27,212 bases of DNA, from the IMG/VR virus record IMGVR_UViG_3300022602_000340, positions 1-27,212 of that record, one strand, 5' to 3'. This document shows, in pieces, positions 1-7,774 of this stretch. The position numbers and the translations under genes were made by a program. The DNA is from a virus. The notes under the pieces were generated by a model. That model was not told the DNA's origin, made no database searches, and was given only the letters and a program-made list of their open reading frames with translations. The stretch's first letter is position 1. Every line of letters starts with the position of its first letter.

Positions 1-11
1 CCACCAGCCAT
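1..11 (-). CDS. Start of next gene, probably the tape-measure protein (partial)
   Basis: Only the first codons (Met-Ala-Gly) lie in the window. The ATG at 11-9 overlaps the TAA that ends the chaperone fusion (TAATG). An AAAGGAG ribosome binding site sits about seven bases upstream, so a real start is well supported. The identity is inferred from gene order: in lambda-like phages the tape measure directly follows the frameshifted tail-assembly chaperone pair. No coding content is available to confirm it. Confidence 0.45.
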
Positions 12-552
12 TAAGTTTCTCCTTTTGCCTTCTTCAATATGTCTAACATAACTTCCTGTTTAACCCGAGGAGTTCGACCTTCTGCTTTATCTCTACGTGC
101 CTGTTCGTAACTGATACTGACATCCATTACCATTATGTCTAAAGTGGAGGCTCTAACAAGAACCTCACTGGGCAATAGACCATAGCGTTCTGCCATTCTG
201 TCCAGTGTGACCGCAACATATACTTCAGGACTCTCTAGGTCAAAATCTCCTCCTGTTACTTTCCCAACTGTGCGGCCAGTTTAGTAAACGCAGACACCAT
301 TACCTTACTAGGTAGAATCTGACCATCTGTTATCACTGGCTCACCTGATTCTGTTAAAACCATGTCTTTAAGCACCATGGCCATAGAAGCAAAGTCCTTG
401 TTATCACCTGACGCAAACTTCAAGAAAGTTTCCATAGGTTGACGGTCATAGGTCCAAAATTCCAATGGCTCTCCATACTCCTTAATGATCTCTTCATCAT
501 CAATGGTAATTCGAATTAGTTCTGGGGTTTTTGCTAAATCTTTAAGTTTCAT
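11..552 (-). CDS. Tail assembly chaperone, long form made by -1 frameshifting (gpG-T-like)
   Basis: The 98-codon chaperone ORF ends in Leu-Gly-Lys-stop across the heptamer G GGA AAG. A -1 slip there re-reads base 259 and continues for 82 more codons (Val-Thr-Gly-Gly-Asp and on) to the TAA at 13-11, giving a protein of about 180 aa. No stop interrupts the -1 frame, and the last 61 codons also appear as an ORF starting at 196 that has no ribosome binding site of its own. In lambda, gpG and gpG-T bind the tape measure and recruit major tail protein during tail tube assembly. The location just before the probable tape-measure start fits this role. The frameshift is inferred from the slip site and the open frame. 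The ratio of the two products is unknown. Confidence 0.72.
256..552 (-). CDS. Tail assembly chaperone, short form (gpG-like)
   Basis: This 98-aa acidic protein has the look of phage tail-assembly chaperones: an N-terminal Thr-Pro-Glu-Leu-Ile segment, then 'EYGEPLEFWTYDRQPMETF' at about residues 25-43, and an 'LP' motif followed by a helical C-terminus. Its ATG overlaps the stop of the upstream 58-codon ORF (ATGA), indicating translational coupling. It ends in TAA directly after the slip site, so it is the unshifted product. It should act transiently in the cytoplasm and be absent from mature virions. Family assignment rests on general resemblance and gene order. Confidence 0.75.
   Translation of the reverse strand: MKLKDLAKTPELIRITIDDEEIIKEYGEPLEFWTYDRQPMETFLKFASGDNKDFASMAMVLKDMVLTESGEPVITDGQILPSKVMVSAFTKLAAQLGK
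259..265 (-). other. -1 ribosomal frameshift slippery site GGGAAAG
   Basis: On the minus strand the bases are G GGA AAG in the chaperone reading frame, followed at once by TAA. This is the same heptamer used for the lambda G-T frameshift. Slippage by -1 opens an 82-codon extension. I did not identify a downstream pseudoknot. A purine-rich AGGAGGAG lies five bases past the AAG codon. Confidence 0.75.
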
Positions 553-725
553 TTTATATCTCCAAATCGTTGTTTAATATGATGTAATAGGGCCAAAATA
601 AACCGTTGTCTATTTTCTGCCTTGTCCAAATCTTGTTGAGCATGACGCATTTCACTGATGGTCTTGGCCACCTCACCTTCTAGGCTCAGTATCAATTGTT
701 CAACCGAGTAATCTTCAAAACGCAT
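549..725 (-). CDS. Small coiled-coil protein upstream of the tail chaperone
   Basis: This 58-aa charged, helical protein has a probable coiled coil through residues 8-45 (heptad-like Leu/Ile/Ala spacing, many Glu, Lys and Gln). I chose the ATG at 725 rather than the upstream in-frame TTG because AAGGA lies eight bases before the ATG. It is the first gene after the terminator at 758-780, and its stop overlaps the chaperone start (ATGA). It may be a tail-assembly accessory or a minor virion protein. I do not recognise a family. Confidence 0.62.
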   Translation of the reverse strand: MRFEDYSVEQLILSLEGEVAKTISEMRHAQQDLDKAENRQRFILALLHHIKQRFGDIK

Positions 726-742
726 AATCAAATCCTTCCATA

Positions 743-749
743 TATTTAC
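743..749 (-). promoter_or_regulatory. GTAAATA box, candidate phage late promoter
   Basis: Minus-strand GTAAATA lies between the terminator (758-780) and the ribosome binding site of the 58-aa gene. It resembles the T4 late promoter core TATAAATA and recurs before several other minus-strand genes. Lying just downstream of a terminator supports a promoter role, but no phage sigma factor is visible in the window. Confidence 0.35.
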
Positions 750-757
750 AAAAGAAA

Positions 758-780
758 GGGGATACCTTGTGGATATCCCC
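758..780 (-). terminator. Rho-independent terminator after the major tail protein gene
   Basis: Minus-strand GGGGATA and TATCCCC form a 7-bp stem around a 9-base loop and are followed by TTTCTTTTG. It lies 22 bases past the stop of the 167-aa tail protein. A strong stop here would let major tail protein be made in excess of the downstream chaperone and tape-measure genes. Confidence 0.7.
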
Positions 781-801
781 TGTGTTTCGGTCAGTTACTG
801 A

Positions 802-1305
802 TTAAGTTGCTGATACTGTATAACGGCCATCAACCTCTAGAACCAATGGGCTAATCCAAACTGGTTGGTCTGGAGTAACCTTAGGTGCTAGGCCTGATAG
901 GAATGCTGAACCATAAACTGCTTCAGTATTGCCTGTGCCGCCCCAATACAATTTGAAATAGACTCGAGTCTTTTCATTGCTTAGGTTGAATATACCGGAT
1001 TGAACAGCAGTAGCACCATTTTGTGGTAAAGCTCCTGTTGATCCGTAGAATGCAGTGTCATCTAACACAAGTGTTAAATTCACGCTGTTTGTTGCTGGTG
1101 TCACTGCGACTTTTTGTCCTAACTCATCCAACTGCTTCCATCTGAAAACACCGTTGTTGTTGGTTACTGTAACATCTTGTAGGGCTGGCACTAATAGCAC
1201 GCCGGTAGATGTTGAAGTAATAACAGAACTGGTATTAACATTGGTAGTAGTTGACAGATATAGTTGAACGAATCCGCTTTGTGCTGATACATTAATATTT
1301 GCCAT
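802..1305 (-). CDS. Major tail (tube) protein, probable
   Basis: This 167-aa protein is rich in Thr, Val, Asn and Ser with alternating beta-strand character throughout. It has no membrane segment or enzymatic motif. It is encoded after the head-tail connector genes and before the terminator, chaperone and probable tape-measure genes, which is the usual place of the tube protein in siphophages. An AAAGGAAAG ribosome binding site precedes its ATG. The role is inferred from position, size and composition rather than a recognised signature. A neck or decoration protein is the main alternative. Confidence 0.6.
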   Translation of the reverse strand: MANINVSAQSGFVQLYLSTTTNVNTSSVITSTSTGVLLVPALQDVTVTNNNGVFRWKQLDELGQKVAVTPATNSVNLTLVLDDTAFYGSTGALPQNGATAVQSGIFNLSNEKTRVYFKLYWGGTGNTEAVYGSAFLSGLAPKVTPDQPVWISPLVLEVDGRYTVSAT

Positions 1306-1317
1306 TTCTCTTTCCTT

Positions 1318-1725
1318 TTATATAACTTGTAATCTTGTGAGATCGAATATAACTCGATAACGCTCGCTGTTGTTCACATACTGTTGCTCTATGGTGTGTT
1401 CACGCAGGAAGTAGTCTTGAAACAAAGCATTGTCAATGAAAATCTGAAATATACCCAACTCTGTTTCCACGAATGGATTGATTTGTTGAGTAATCACATA
1501 CATTTCAATGCGATCCTTTATGTTGTAGACATGTCCGCCTGGTGTAATACCATTAGAGTTTTTCATCCTATCTGCCTGATACGCACGAGCCACATACACG
1601 CCTTCACTGATGAGATTCTCATTGCTGGGAAATTCAGTAAACACTTGTAGGTTAGTAGTTCCAGTGGTCATGACCAATTGCGTGGTCAACGCACTGGAAA
1701 CATCTTGAGCTGTGAATAAGGGCAT
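1318..1725 (-). CDS. Head-tail joining / tail terminator-like protein
   Basis: This 135-aa protein has predicted alternating helix and strand. Its start shares one base with the stop of the upstream connector gene (TAATG). It sits between the putative adaptor and the major tail protein, where many siphophages encode a head-closure or tail-terminator protein of 120-150 aa. The 'ERYRVIFDLTRLQVI' C-terminal strand is reminiscent of tail terminators, but I cannot point to a diagnostic motif. It probably caps the tail tube at the neck. Confidence in the gene is high, and in the exact neck role moderate. Confidence 0.5.
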   Translation of the reverse strand: MPLFTAQDVSSALTTQLVMTTGTTNLQVFTEFPSNENLISEGVYVARAYQADRMKNSNGITPGGHVYNIKDRIEMYVITQQINPFVETELGIFQIFIDNALFQDYFLREHTIEQQYVNNSERYRVIFDLTRLQVI

Positions 1726-2327
1726 TAGAAGTATCTCCGATCGCCTTCAAAGAAATTGGGATCAGCCAACCAACTTTGTTGATATATGCCGATTTCGCCC
1801 AAACCTCTTAGGTCATAGAAATAACTTTCTTGGATGGCTTTTTCCCATTCTTCTTCAAAACGTAACCGGGCAAATTGATGGTTCTTGGCATCCTTCTCAT
1901 TGATATTTGAATTGTCAGTTACCAAGGTTGAGTAGAATATTTCCACTGCCTTATAAACTTCCAACTGTATCAAGGTCTGGTTGTCTTTGACCAAAGAGCC
2001 TGGACTAAATGCTGTAATAGTTTGATTGGTTTTTTGGCTTTGTTGATAGTAGAAAGCACCTAGGGTTCTTTCCACATACAAGGGCCACCATCCAAATTCA
2101 AACAGATTAAGCATTTCTATTGAAGATTTAGGGAAAAAGATATATGTAATTTCACCGTCCTGACCATCCGGATACAATGTGGTATTGGCTCCGAACATCT
2201 GTTCCATTCTACGATAGGCCGCACGATCATAAAACGCAATATCCGCGGGTGTTGCATTAGAGATCTTGTTTAGGCCTCCGTATTGTAGACTAGCGTCAGT
2301 AAACTTTAAAAAGCTGGTTAATGCCAT
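1725..2327 (-). CDS. Head-tail connector / adaptor-like protein
   Basis: This 200-aa, mostly helical protein is rich in aromatic residues, with Phe-Phe, Trp-Trp and Tyr-Tyr pairs. A conserved-looking 'RLRFEEEWEKAIQESYFYDLRG' stretch (described here by its ends, residues about 155-176) is charged and helical. It lies immediately after the major capsid gene, where the connector that bridges portal and tail is usually encoded. A GGAG site seven bases before the ATG supports the start. Its role in head completion is inferred from synteny. A gp6-like ring protein is the best guess. Confidence 0.45.
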   Translation of the reverse strand: MALTSFLKFTDASLQYGGLNKISNATPADIAFYDRAAYRRMEQMFGANTTLYPDGQDGEITYIFFPKSSIEMLNLFEFGWWPLYVERTLGAFYYQQSQKTNQTITAFSPGSLVKDNQTLIQLEVYKAVEIFYSTLVTDNSNINEKDAKNHQFARLRFEEEWEKAIQESYFYDLRGLGEIGIYQQSWLADPNFFEGDRRYF

Positions 2328-2345
2328 ATTCTTTCTCCAAAGAGA

Positions 2346-3410
2346 TTAAGCAATGTTAATTGCCAATCCGCGAGCTTGTGATGTAACGCCTGAACCGAAG
2401 TAGCCCAAACCTGTAATCCAAGTCTGCAAACCTCCGTCCTTGTCGCCCATGCTGATGTCAAGACCTTTGACCATTACTGTTGTAATAGCCTGTGGTCCAA
2501 TAGCGGCACCAACTGAGCTGGCAGTTCCTTTTACACCATCAATCCAACGACCTGACACACTAGTTTGTAGGAATGTAGTGAAGATAACTGTGCAACCATA
2601 AAGATTACGCAACATACCTGTGGCCAACAACTCATCACCCAAGGCTGTTAAACCTGCGTTGATTTGAGTTCCTACGCCATTACCTTGATACACCGCACCA
2701 CCTGTTAATTCTGTTAACAAGCGTTGCTCTTCTGATGGGCCAAGAATGATGGTTGGACGACCAGGGTTACGAGCCTCACGCCATGCTTTGATAACATTGC
2801 GAACTAGACCAGCAACTGAACCAGAAGCCAATGTAACATTGGTTGGTGTGCCACCTTCAGCGATCAGGCTCTGTGCAGCCATGGCTTGAACACGGTTGAA
2901 TCCATCAGTGATAGGAGTTGAACCAACTGAGTAGTATGTAACTGTTTGTGTGTTGGCGAAACCAGCTAGGCTAGTGTCACCTGTTGTAACAACACTGGGG
3001 TTACCTACGAATGAACTTGTAACACGCTGATCAACTTTTTCAGCAAATGATAAGCCCAACTCTGTTCCTAGATTTGCGGCTAGGTCGAAAGCTGTTGTCC
3101 AGCCCAAGAACTTACTGAAAGCAGTCTGTGCCACAGCAGGTGTAGCAATAACTTCTTTGGCAGTAATACTGGCTGTCTGCTCAATATTTGTTAGAGTTGA
3201 GTATGTGGGGTTAACACCTGAGTCAGTGTAATCACCATAGCTGACAGGAGCCATGTGTGGAACTTTGTAAGTGTTACCTTGGTTTGGCATGACCACATTG
3301 GTCATGTTTACGAGGCCTTGGCTCTCGTGTAGAACTTGTATTGCGGAATTCTGGATTGTCTTTTCAAATGCATTCGCTTCGCCAGAAGTGCCGCCGATAA
3401 AATATGCCAT
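2346..3410 (-). CDS. Major capsid protein
   Basis: This 354-aa protein lies directly after the scaffold gene and before the connectors. It has Ala/Gly/Thr-rich composition, an N-terminal helix-rich arm ('EKTIQNSAIQVLHESQGLV'), an Ala-rich spine-like segment near 'AEKVDQRVTSSFVGNP', and a C-terminal beta-rich part with 'GLDISMGDKDGGLQTWI'. These features fit an HK97-fold coat protein, which would form the icosahedral shell. AAAGGAAATT precedes the ATG. No prohead protease gene is seen nearby, so assembly may depend on scaffold release rather than cleavage. Confidence 0.8.
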   Translation of the reverse strand: MAYFIGGTSGEANAFEKTIQNSAIQVLHESQGLVNMTNVVMPNQGNTYKVPHMAPVSYGDYTDSGVNPTYSTLTNIEQTASITAKEVIATPAVAQTAFSKFLGWTTAFDLAANLGTELGLSFAEKVDQRVTSSFVGNPSVVTTGDTSLAGFANTQTVTYYSVGSTPITDGFNRVQAMAAQSLIAEGGTPTNVTLASGSVAGLVRNVIKAWREARNPGRPTIILGPSEEQRLLTELTGGAVYQGNGVGTQINAGLTALGDELLATGMLRNLYGCTVIFTTFLQTSVSGRWIDGVKGTASSVGAAIGPQAITTVMVKGLDISMGDKDGGLQTWITGLGYFGSGVTSQARGLAINIA

Positions 3411-3429
3411 TTTAATTTCCTTTAAATGT

Positions 3430-4194
3430 TTATACTATTGGCTTGTTCATTGAGACTGTCATGGCTTTCAAGTTTCTACCTCCGATTCCGTTTTGTTCTT
3501 TCCACCTCTTCCAACCTTCTAGGTCAATTGAAGCATCAGGAATTTCATCGGGACTGCGTTGAACACCAATTCCAAACTTGGAACCTGTGCCTGAGCGGCC
3601 TTCATCATTGGCCAATTTGGGCCTGGATCTCAATATATCTTGTGCTAACAGTTCAAGTGTATAAGGATTTCCATTCTTATCCAACTTTACTGAACCGTTT
3701 GCTCCCTTTACAAAGAAGTTGCCTGACTCATCATAATCCAAATTGGATTCAAACAAGTTGGTAGCAATATCAAGCATGTTGGGATCAAATCCTTGACGAA
3801 TAGCCGTTTCTTTGATCTGACTCTGTAGTGTAGTTTGTCTTACTGTTCTATCTTTCTGTTCCAATTGCGTTTGAAGGCCTTGGATCATACTACGCAGTTC
3901 AGCCAGCTCACCACCTACTTTACTTGACTTGACTTCTTTGGGCGATTCGGAGCCACCGGATTGTGCTTTACTTAAACTTTCAATAAACTTGACTGCGTCT
4001 TTGGGTTTAGCAAAGTCCACACCTGCTGCCTTTGAAAGCGCCGATAAAACTTCCTGTTGTCCTGATTTTCTGATAGCTCCCAAATTGGGTATATCAGACG
4101 GCTCTGGAGCAACTGTTGACTGACCTTGAGTATTATATATATTCGTATCAGCAGTTTGACTATTCGGAGTCACCGCATTTGACTTAACGTCCAT
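3430..4194 (-). CDS. Capsid scaffolding protein
   Basis: This 254-aa hydrophilic protein has a low-complexity N-terminus (about residues 1-90, rich in Ser, Asn, Gln, Pro). A coiled coil follows at about 96-125, starting 'ELAELRSMIQGLQTQLEQKD', and then a helical/charged C-terminus. Position between portal and major capsid genes and this composition are typical of scaffolds, which fill the procapsid and exit before packaging. The basic, Trp-containing C-terminal part could bind coat protein. AAAAGGAAAT precedes the ATG. No serine-protease triad is visible, so a protease-scaffold fusion is unlikely. Confidence 0.7.
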   Translation of the reverse strand: MDVKSNAVTPNSQTADTNIYNTQGQSTVAPEPSDIPNLGAIRKSGQQEVLSALSKAAGVDFAKPKDAVKFIESLSKAQSGGSESPKEVKSSKVGGELAELRSMIQGLQTQLEQKDRTVRQTTLQSQIKETAIRQGFDPNMLDIATNLFESNLDYDESGNFFVKGANGSVKLDKNGNPYTLELLAQDILRSRPKLANDEGRSGTGSKFGIGVQRSPDEIPDASIDLEGWKRWKEQNGIGGRNLKAMTVSMNKPIV

Positions 4195-4270
4195 TTCTAT
4201 TTCCTTTTAGTTGTATCGGAACTACCGATCGATCTAATTTTTACGTCACAAGATCAAAGACGAAACTGTT

Positions 4271-5797
4271 TTATCTACCTACGCCCAACATCACAAGTTG
4301 GCGAGCAAGTGGATCATTTGTGGTTACACCTTTATCTTGAATCTCACTATCAAAGATGTTGTCTGATTGTTTTTGTTCTACTAATCGTGCCTGACTGTCT
4401 GTGCCGGCCAACCAGTCTGTGGTATTCTGTTGAGGTTCAGCAATGCTCTTACCAAGTTGTGCCAGGTAGGCGGCTGTTTCATCTGGTGCGGTAATCATCT
4501 TGATCACTTCACGATCTATAATGTCTTGAACCACAGCATTGTTGCCACTCAATTGACTGGCAGTTTGTAGCAGGGCCATGCGGAACTGTAGGTCCTTGTC
4601 TTCATAATCAGTTGAATATGTGATATCACCAACCCAGCGTTGATCCATCATGATGGCTGCCAGGCGTAAGATATCTTTTTCTACTGCTTCTAATCTTCTG
4701 GCACGATAGCTGGCCTTGCGATGTAGGGCTCTGCGTTCTTCCACAATGCTGATGCCTGATTGTGTTTGTGTCTTGTAGGTTCTAAGACTACCACGGCCCA
4801 TAAAACCATCTAGGCGTTCAATCAGGCTCTGTTGTTGTTCACGAATCTGTGCTATGTCCTGAACCGGAATAGGAAACACTTCCATTGAATCCTTGTCACC
4901 ACGCACAATACCACCACCTCCAGCTGGAATACGAACACCAGCTGAGGCACGAATCATGGGTTTTGAGAACCTGATTGAATCATACGCTTCACACTCCAAT
5001 TTAAACATTTCTCTTTGAACATCAACTGCTTCCTGTAGGTCTGAAACACCAAGATCATTCCTACGCTGATCAGGCCTAGCGATAACCTGAACAACAGGTA
5101 TAGGCAGACCCATAGGCAGAGTGTAAGTTTCCTCAGGCTCCACAATGTTTTCATCATTAACCATTTGCTCATTCTTAACAACATAACGCTCACAATAAGT
5201 GGGATTTTTAGCATCACCAGCATACCATAACTTATAAATTGTGCAATTGGCATCTTGATATTCCTTGACTTTCAAAAACTCCAAATAGTCACGACCATAC
5301 TGTGTCCAGAATTTCCAATCTATCACATGTTCGGCTGAAGCCACGCTGATGTAGGGTCTATTGTCGGGACTGGGATCAGCAGGTAGATCCACAAACACCC
5401 AACTCCATCCTTCGATGCCTGACATGCTGGCAGCCTGTTCCATGACTCCTGTAAAGCTGGTGCCATTCAGGTCAGCATTGACGATGAAGTCTTCATACCA
5501 ATCAGGAATGCCTATGTCGGCTGTTGAGAAACGATTTAAGAAGGCAGGATGGCGTGTGGGTTCTTCTTCATAGATCACATCTGTGATTTCATCCACAATG
5601 GCCTTACAGATTGGAATCACTGCCACATTTAAGAGCTTGTCTCTAAACAGGGCCGCATCCTCTGAAGGACGCTTGATCAAGGTCATGTTCTTGAAGGCGG
5701 GCCCACCTTCGTAACCGTTGCGGTAACTCTGCATTTGAGCAGAAATTGTCCTCATAAGATCACTGGAGGCAGTGAGTTGTCGAATGCTTATACCCAT
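4271..5797 (-). CDS. Portal protein
   Basis: This 508-aa protein follows the large terminase gene. It has the portal layout: a helical N-terminus, a mixed wing region with 'WSWVFVDLPADPSPDNRPYI' (about residues 131-150), then a long helical stem and clip. The latter includes 'SIVEERRALHRKASYRARRL', a hallmark-like basic helix of portals. The 'VDxPxxxxxxxRPY' pattern recalls the DUF4055 portal group, which I offer as inference. It should form the dodecameric ring at one capsid vertex that docks terminase and the connector. TAGGA lies eight bases before the ATG, and TAAATATAAGG occurs in the short gap upstream. Confidence 0.82.
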   Translation of the reverse strand: MGISIRQLTASSDLMRTISAQMQSYRNGYEGGPAFKNMTLIKRPSEDAALFRDKLLNVAVIPICKAIVDEITDVIYEEEPTRHPAFLNRFSTADIGIPDWYEDFIVNADLNGTSFTGVMEQAASMSGIEGWSWVFVDLPADPSPDNRPYISVASAEHVIDWKFWTQYGRDYLEFLKVKEYQDANCTIYKLWYAGDAKNPTYCERYVVKNEQMVNDENIVEPEETYTLPMGLPIPVVQVIARPDQRRNDLGVSDLQEAVDVQREMFKLECEAYDSIRFSKPMIRASAGVRIPAGGGGIVRGDKDSMEVFPIPVQDIAQIREQQQSLIERLDGFMGRGSLRTYKTQTQSGISIVEERRALHRKASYRARRLEAVEKDILRLAAIMMDQRWVGDITYSTDYEDKDLQFRMALLQTASQLSGNNAVVQDIIDREVIKMITAPDETAAYLAQLGKSIAEPQQNTTDWLAGTDSQARLVEQKQSDNIFDSEIQDKGVTTNDPLARQLVMLGVGR

Positions 5798-5869
5798 GCG
5801 TTTTTCCTAGGAATTTTGATATCCTTATATTTAGTAAAAGGCCTGAGATACAGCTCAATTAGCCGGTGT

Positions 5870-7318
5870 TTACATCCACAGCTCATCTCCCAAATCCTGT
5901 TCCATTCTACGAATCATGTAGTCTATGGTAGGAACACCATCTCGACTCTTAATCACTGTGTTTTCAGTTAGATAATCTGAACCTGGTTCCATATAGAAAT
6001 CATTTACACCATCTACATATTCTGCCTGGCCTGTAGAGTCATGAGTCATAGGAAACAGATAATGTATGCCATAACGGATACAATCACCTAGGCCATCTAT
6101 GTGAGCATATTTGGCATCTGAATATTTTACCAATTTTTTTCTAGTGCCATCTTCATAATGATAGGTAGATAAAGCATCCAATAGTCTGATTTCAGTGGTA
6201 GGAACTACCAACCTACCTTGACTAATAAAAGCATTACTACTGTTATCAGTGTCACTAACCATTGGGTTTGATCTGGCTGTGTTAATAATTCTAAATCCAT
6301 ACTTTTCTAATATAGTTTGATCTGTGGTTCCAAACGCACTGGTGGTATCACGGTTTAATTGTGATCCTGAACGGTCCATGATGGCCTGTAGAGTTCTTTG
6401 AGGAAAATCTGCTCGGATGGCCTGAGCCATGCCTTCTGTTCCGCAGTCAGGTATGGCATAACTCTTTAAGATTTCTATTCGGGCCTGAGAGCTTCTAATC
6501 TCTCCTCCCACAACCTGTGCCACAACTGCACACATCACACGTTTATTAAAATCATGAAAGGTGTATAATTCACGTCCACGATCATGTGTAGGTTCAGGGC
6601 TGGCCATACCACTACGCCATGAGTAATAGAACTGATCTTCTACTGTGCCCCAATCACATTCTAAATCTTTTTTAAATTTAAGTGGACTTAATAGATAGCG
6701 TTGTTCATCAATCCACTTGCGAGGTTGGACTCGCATGGTTTCCCAGGTTTTGTGTAGCACTTGCCAACGGTCTGGATGATCTTTGGCATGTTGAAACCAA
6801 TCATAGAAGGCATTCTTACCTTCAGGCGTGGAGATAAGAATAAGTCTACCCGTGGCTTCATTTTCTCCAGGTCTGGGTCTGATACGATTTGATAATTCCT
6901 GTAGACTTTCATCACTGAACTCTGCGGCTTCATCACATACTATCAGGCCAGCATTGATACCTTTGAGTCCAGTTTCCGAACTCAAACAGAATATTCTAAT
7001 GCCATTGGGAAAGGTGATGGTTTTACTTGAATTGTTGATGTCTTGTTCATCCTTAAGGCCCCACATGCTCATACATCTCTGTTTGAGATCTTTCCAAATG
7101 ATTCTGCTGATCATGGGAGCAGTGGGTGCCACATACAGGATATCACGACCCCGGTGTATGCTGGGTGTGGTGGCCGCAATAGGAAGTAATAAGCTGGCTA
7201 AGAAACTTTTACCTGATCCCACAGGTAAAACAGCACACACATTGCGATCTGACAGCATGGCATCCCAAACTTCTCGTTGTGCGCCGTAGAGTGTTAACTT
7301 GTGTCGATTATCACTCAT
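5870..7318 (-). CDS. terL: Terminase large subunit
   Basis: This 482-aa DNA-packaging motor has an N-terminal ATPase with Walker A 'GSGKS' at residues 34-38, Walker B 'LIVCDE' at 125-130 (Asp129, Glu130) and a coupling motif 'ISTPEG' near 162-167. The C-terminal RNase-H-like nuclease shows acidic residues at Asp256 (HDFN), Asp315 (MDRS) and Asp408 with Asp412 (HIDGLGD). It translocates DNA into the prohead through the portal and cuts concatemers. It overlaps the small terminase gene by eight bases, which suggests coupling. Length and motif order are normal and I see no frameshift. Confidence 0.93.
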   Translation of the reverse strand: MSDNRHKLTLYGAQREVWDAMLSDRNVCAVLPVGSGKSFLASLLLPIAATTPSIHRGRDILYVAPTAPMISRIIWKDLKQRCMSMWGLKDEQDINNSSKTITFPNGIRIFCLSSETGLKGINAGLIVCDEAAEFSDESLQELSNRIRPRPGENEATGRLILISTPEGKNAFYDWFQHAKDHPDRWQVLHKTWETMRVQPRKWIDEQRYLLSPLKFKKDLECDWGTVEDQFYYSWRSGMASPEPTHDRGRELYTFHDFNKRVMCAVVAQVVGGEIRSSQARIEILKSYAIPDCGTEGMAQAIRADFPQRTLQAIMDRSGSQLNRDTTSAFGTTDQTILEKYGFRIINTARSNPMVSDTDNSSNAFISQGRLVVPTTEIRLLDALSTYHYEDGTRKKLVKYSDAKYAHIDGLGDCIRYGIHYLFPMTHDSTGQAEYVDGVNDFYMEPGSDYLTENTVIKSRDGVPTIDYMIRRMEQDLGDELWM

Positions 7319-7655
7319 TGCGATAATCGGCTATTTCTTGTGTGGCTATTTCTATGATGGGAGCTAGGCTGGCTCCATTACTAGTTATGTCAATCTTGTC
7401 AGCCACCACTTTGCTTAGAATCATTTGATCATATCGAGCTCTAAGTGTTAGATCATCAGCCCAAATGGCCTGTTGATAGTTTAGGGCCAATTGAACCGCA
7501 TAGGGATGACCCAATGTGTTTTCAAGACTTTCTAATATGTCTTTGGCACTGAGTTTGTTTAGGCTGCCACGAGGACGCCCTGCTCCAGGTTGTAGGCCAC
7601 CAAATTTTTTAGCGGCTGGTTCGGCCTTTTGTAAAGATTGTTTATCTTGTTCCAT
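7311..7655 (-). CDS. terS: Terminase small subunit (probable)
   Basis: I chose the ATG at 7655 (114 aa) over an in-frame TTG at 7676. The protein has a basic 'GAGRPRGSLNK' at about residues 24-34, typical of the N-terminus of many phage small terminases, followed by helices with 'AVQLALNYQQAIWADD' and a repeated-charge C-terminus. It would recognise phage DNA and load TerL. The eight-base overlap with terL supports the pairing. No good ribosome binding site is seen before the ATG. A GTAAATAC motif lies just upstream (7660-7667), hinting at a short or leaderless mRNA. Confidence 0.72.
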   Translation of the reverse strand: MEQDKQSLQKAEPAAKKFGGLQPGAGRPRGSLNKLSAKDILESLENTLGHPYAVQLALNYQQAIWADDLTLRARYDQMILSKVVADKIDITSNGASLAPIIEIATQEIADYRNE

Positions 7656-7735
7656 AGTTGTATTTACTAGACTCAAAGAAAAAGCCCACTATACTTGGTA
7701 TAATGAGCTTGATCTTACCTCTTCATTCAATAAAA

Positions 7736-7759
7736 GTTGACATTATTCTGCATGTCAAC
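7736..7759 (-). terminator. Hairpin with T-run; possible terminator or operator
   Basis: GTTGACAT and ATGTCAAC pair over 8 bp around an 8-base loop. The minus strand then reads TTTTATTG, which fits a rho-independent stop between the 151-aa gene and the terminase genes. The same bases contain TTGACA with TTTTAT 17 bases later, so a promoter carrying a palindromic operator is an alternative reading. Confidence 0.45.
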
Positions 7760-7774
7760 AACAAGTATACAGTT

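Noticed and set aside
11-196. Independent 61-aa gene
   Set aside because: It has no ribosome binding site and is continuous in the -1 frame with the slip site at 259-265, so it is better read as the end of the frameshift product.
4206-4222. Hairpin ATCGG/CCGAT between scaffold and portal genes as a terminator
   Set aside because: The stem is only 5 bp and no T-run follows on the minus strand.
7696-7703. Plus-strand TATAAT near the terminase genes
   Set aside because: No matching -35 at the right distance and no plus-strand gene downstream.
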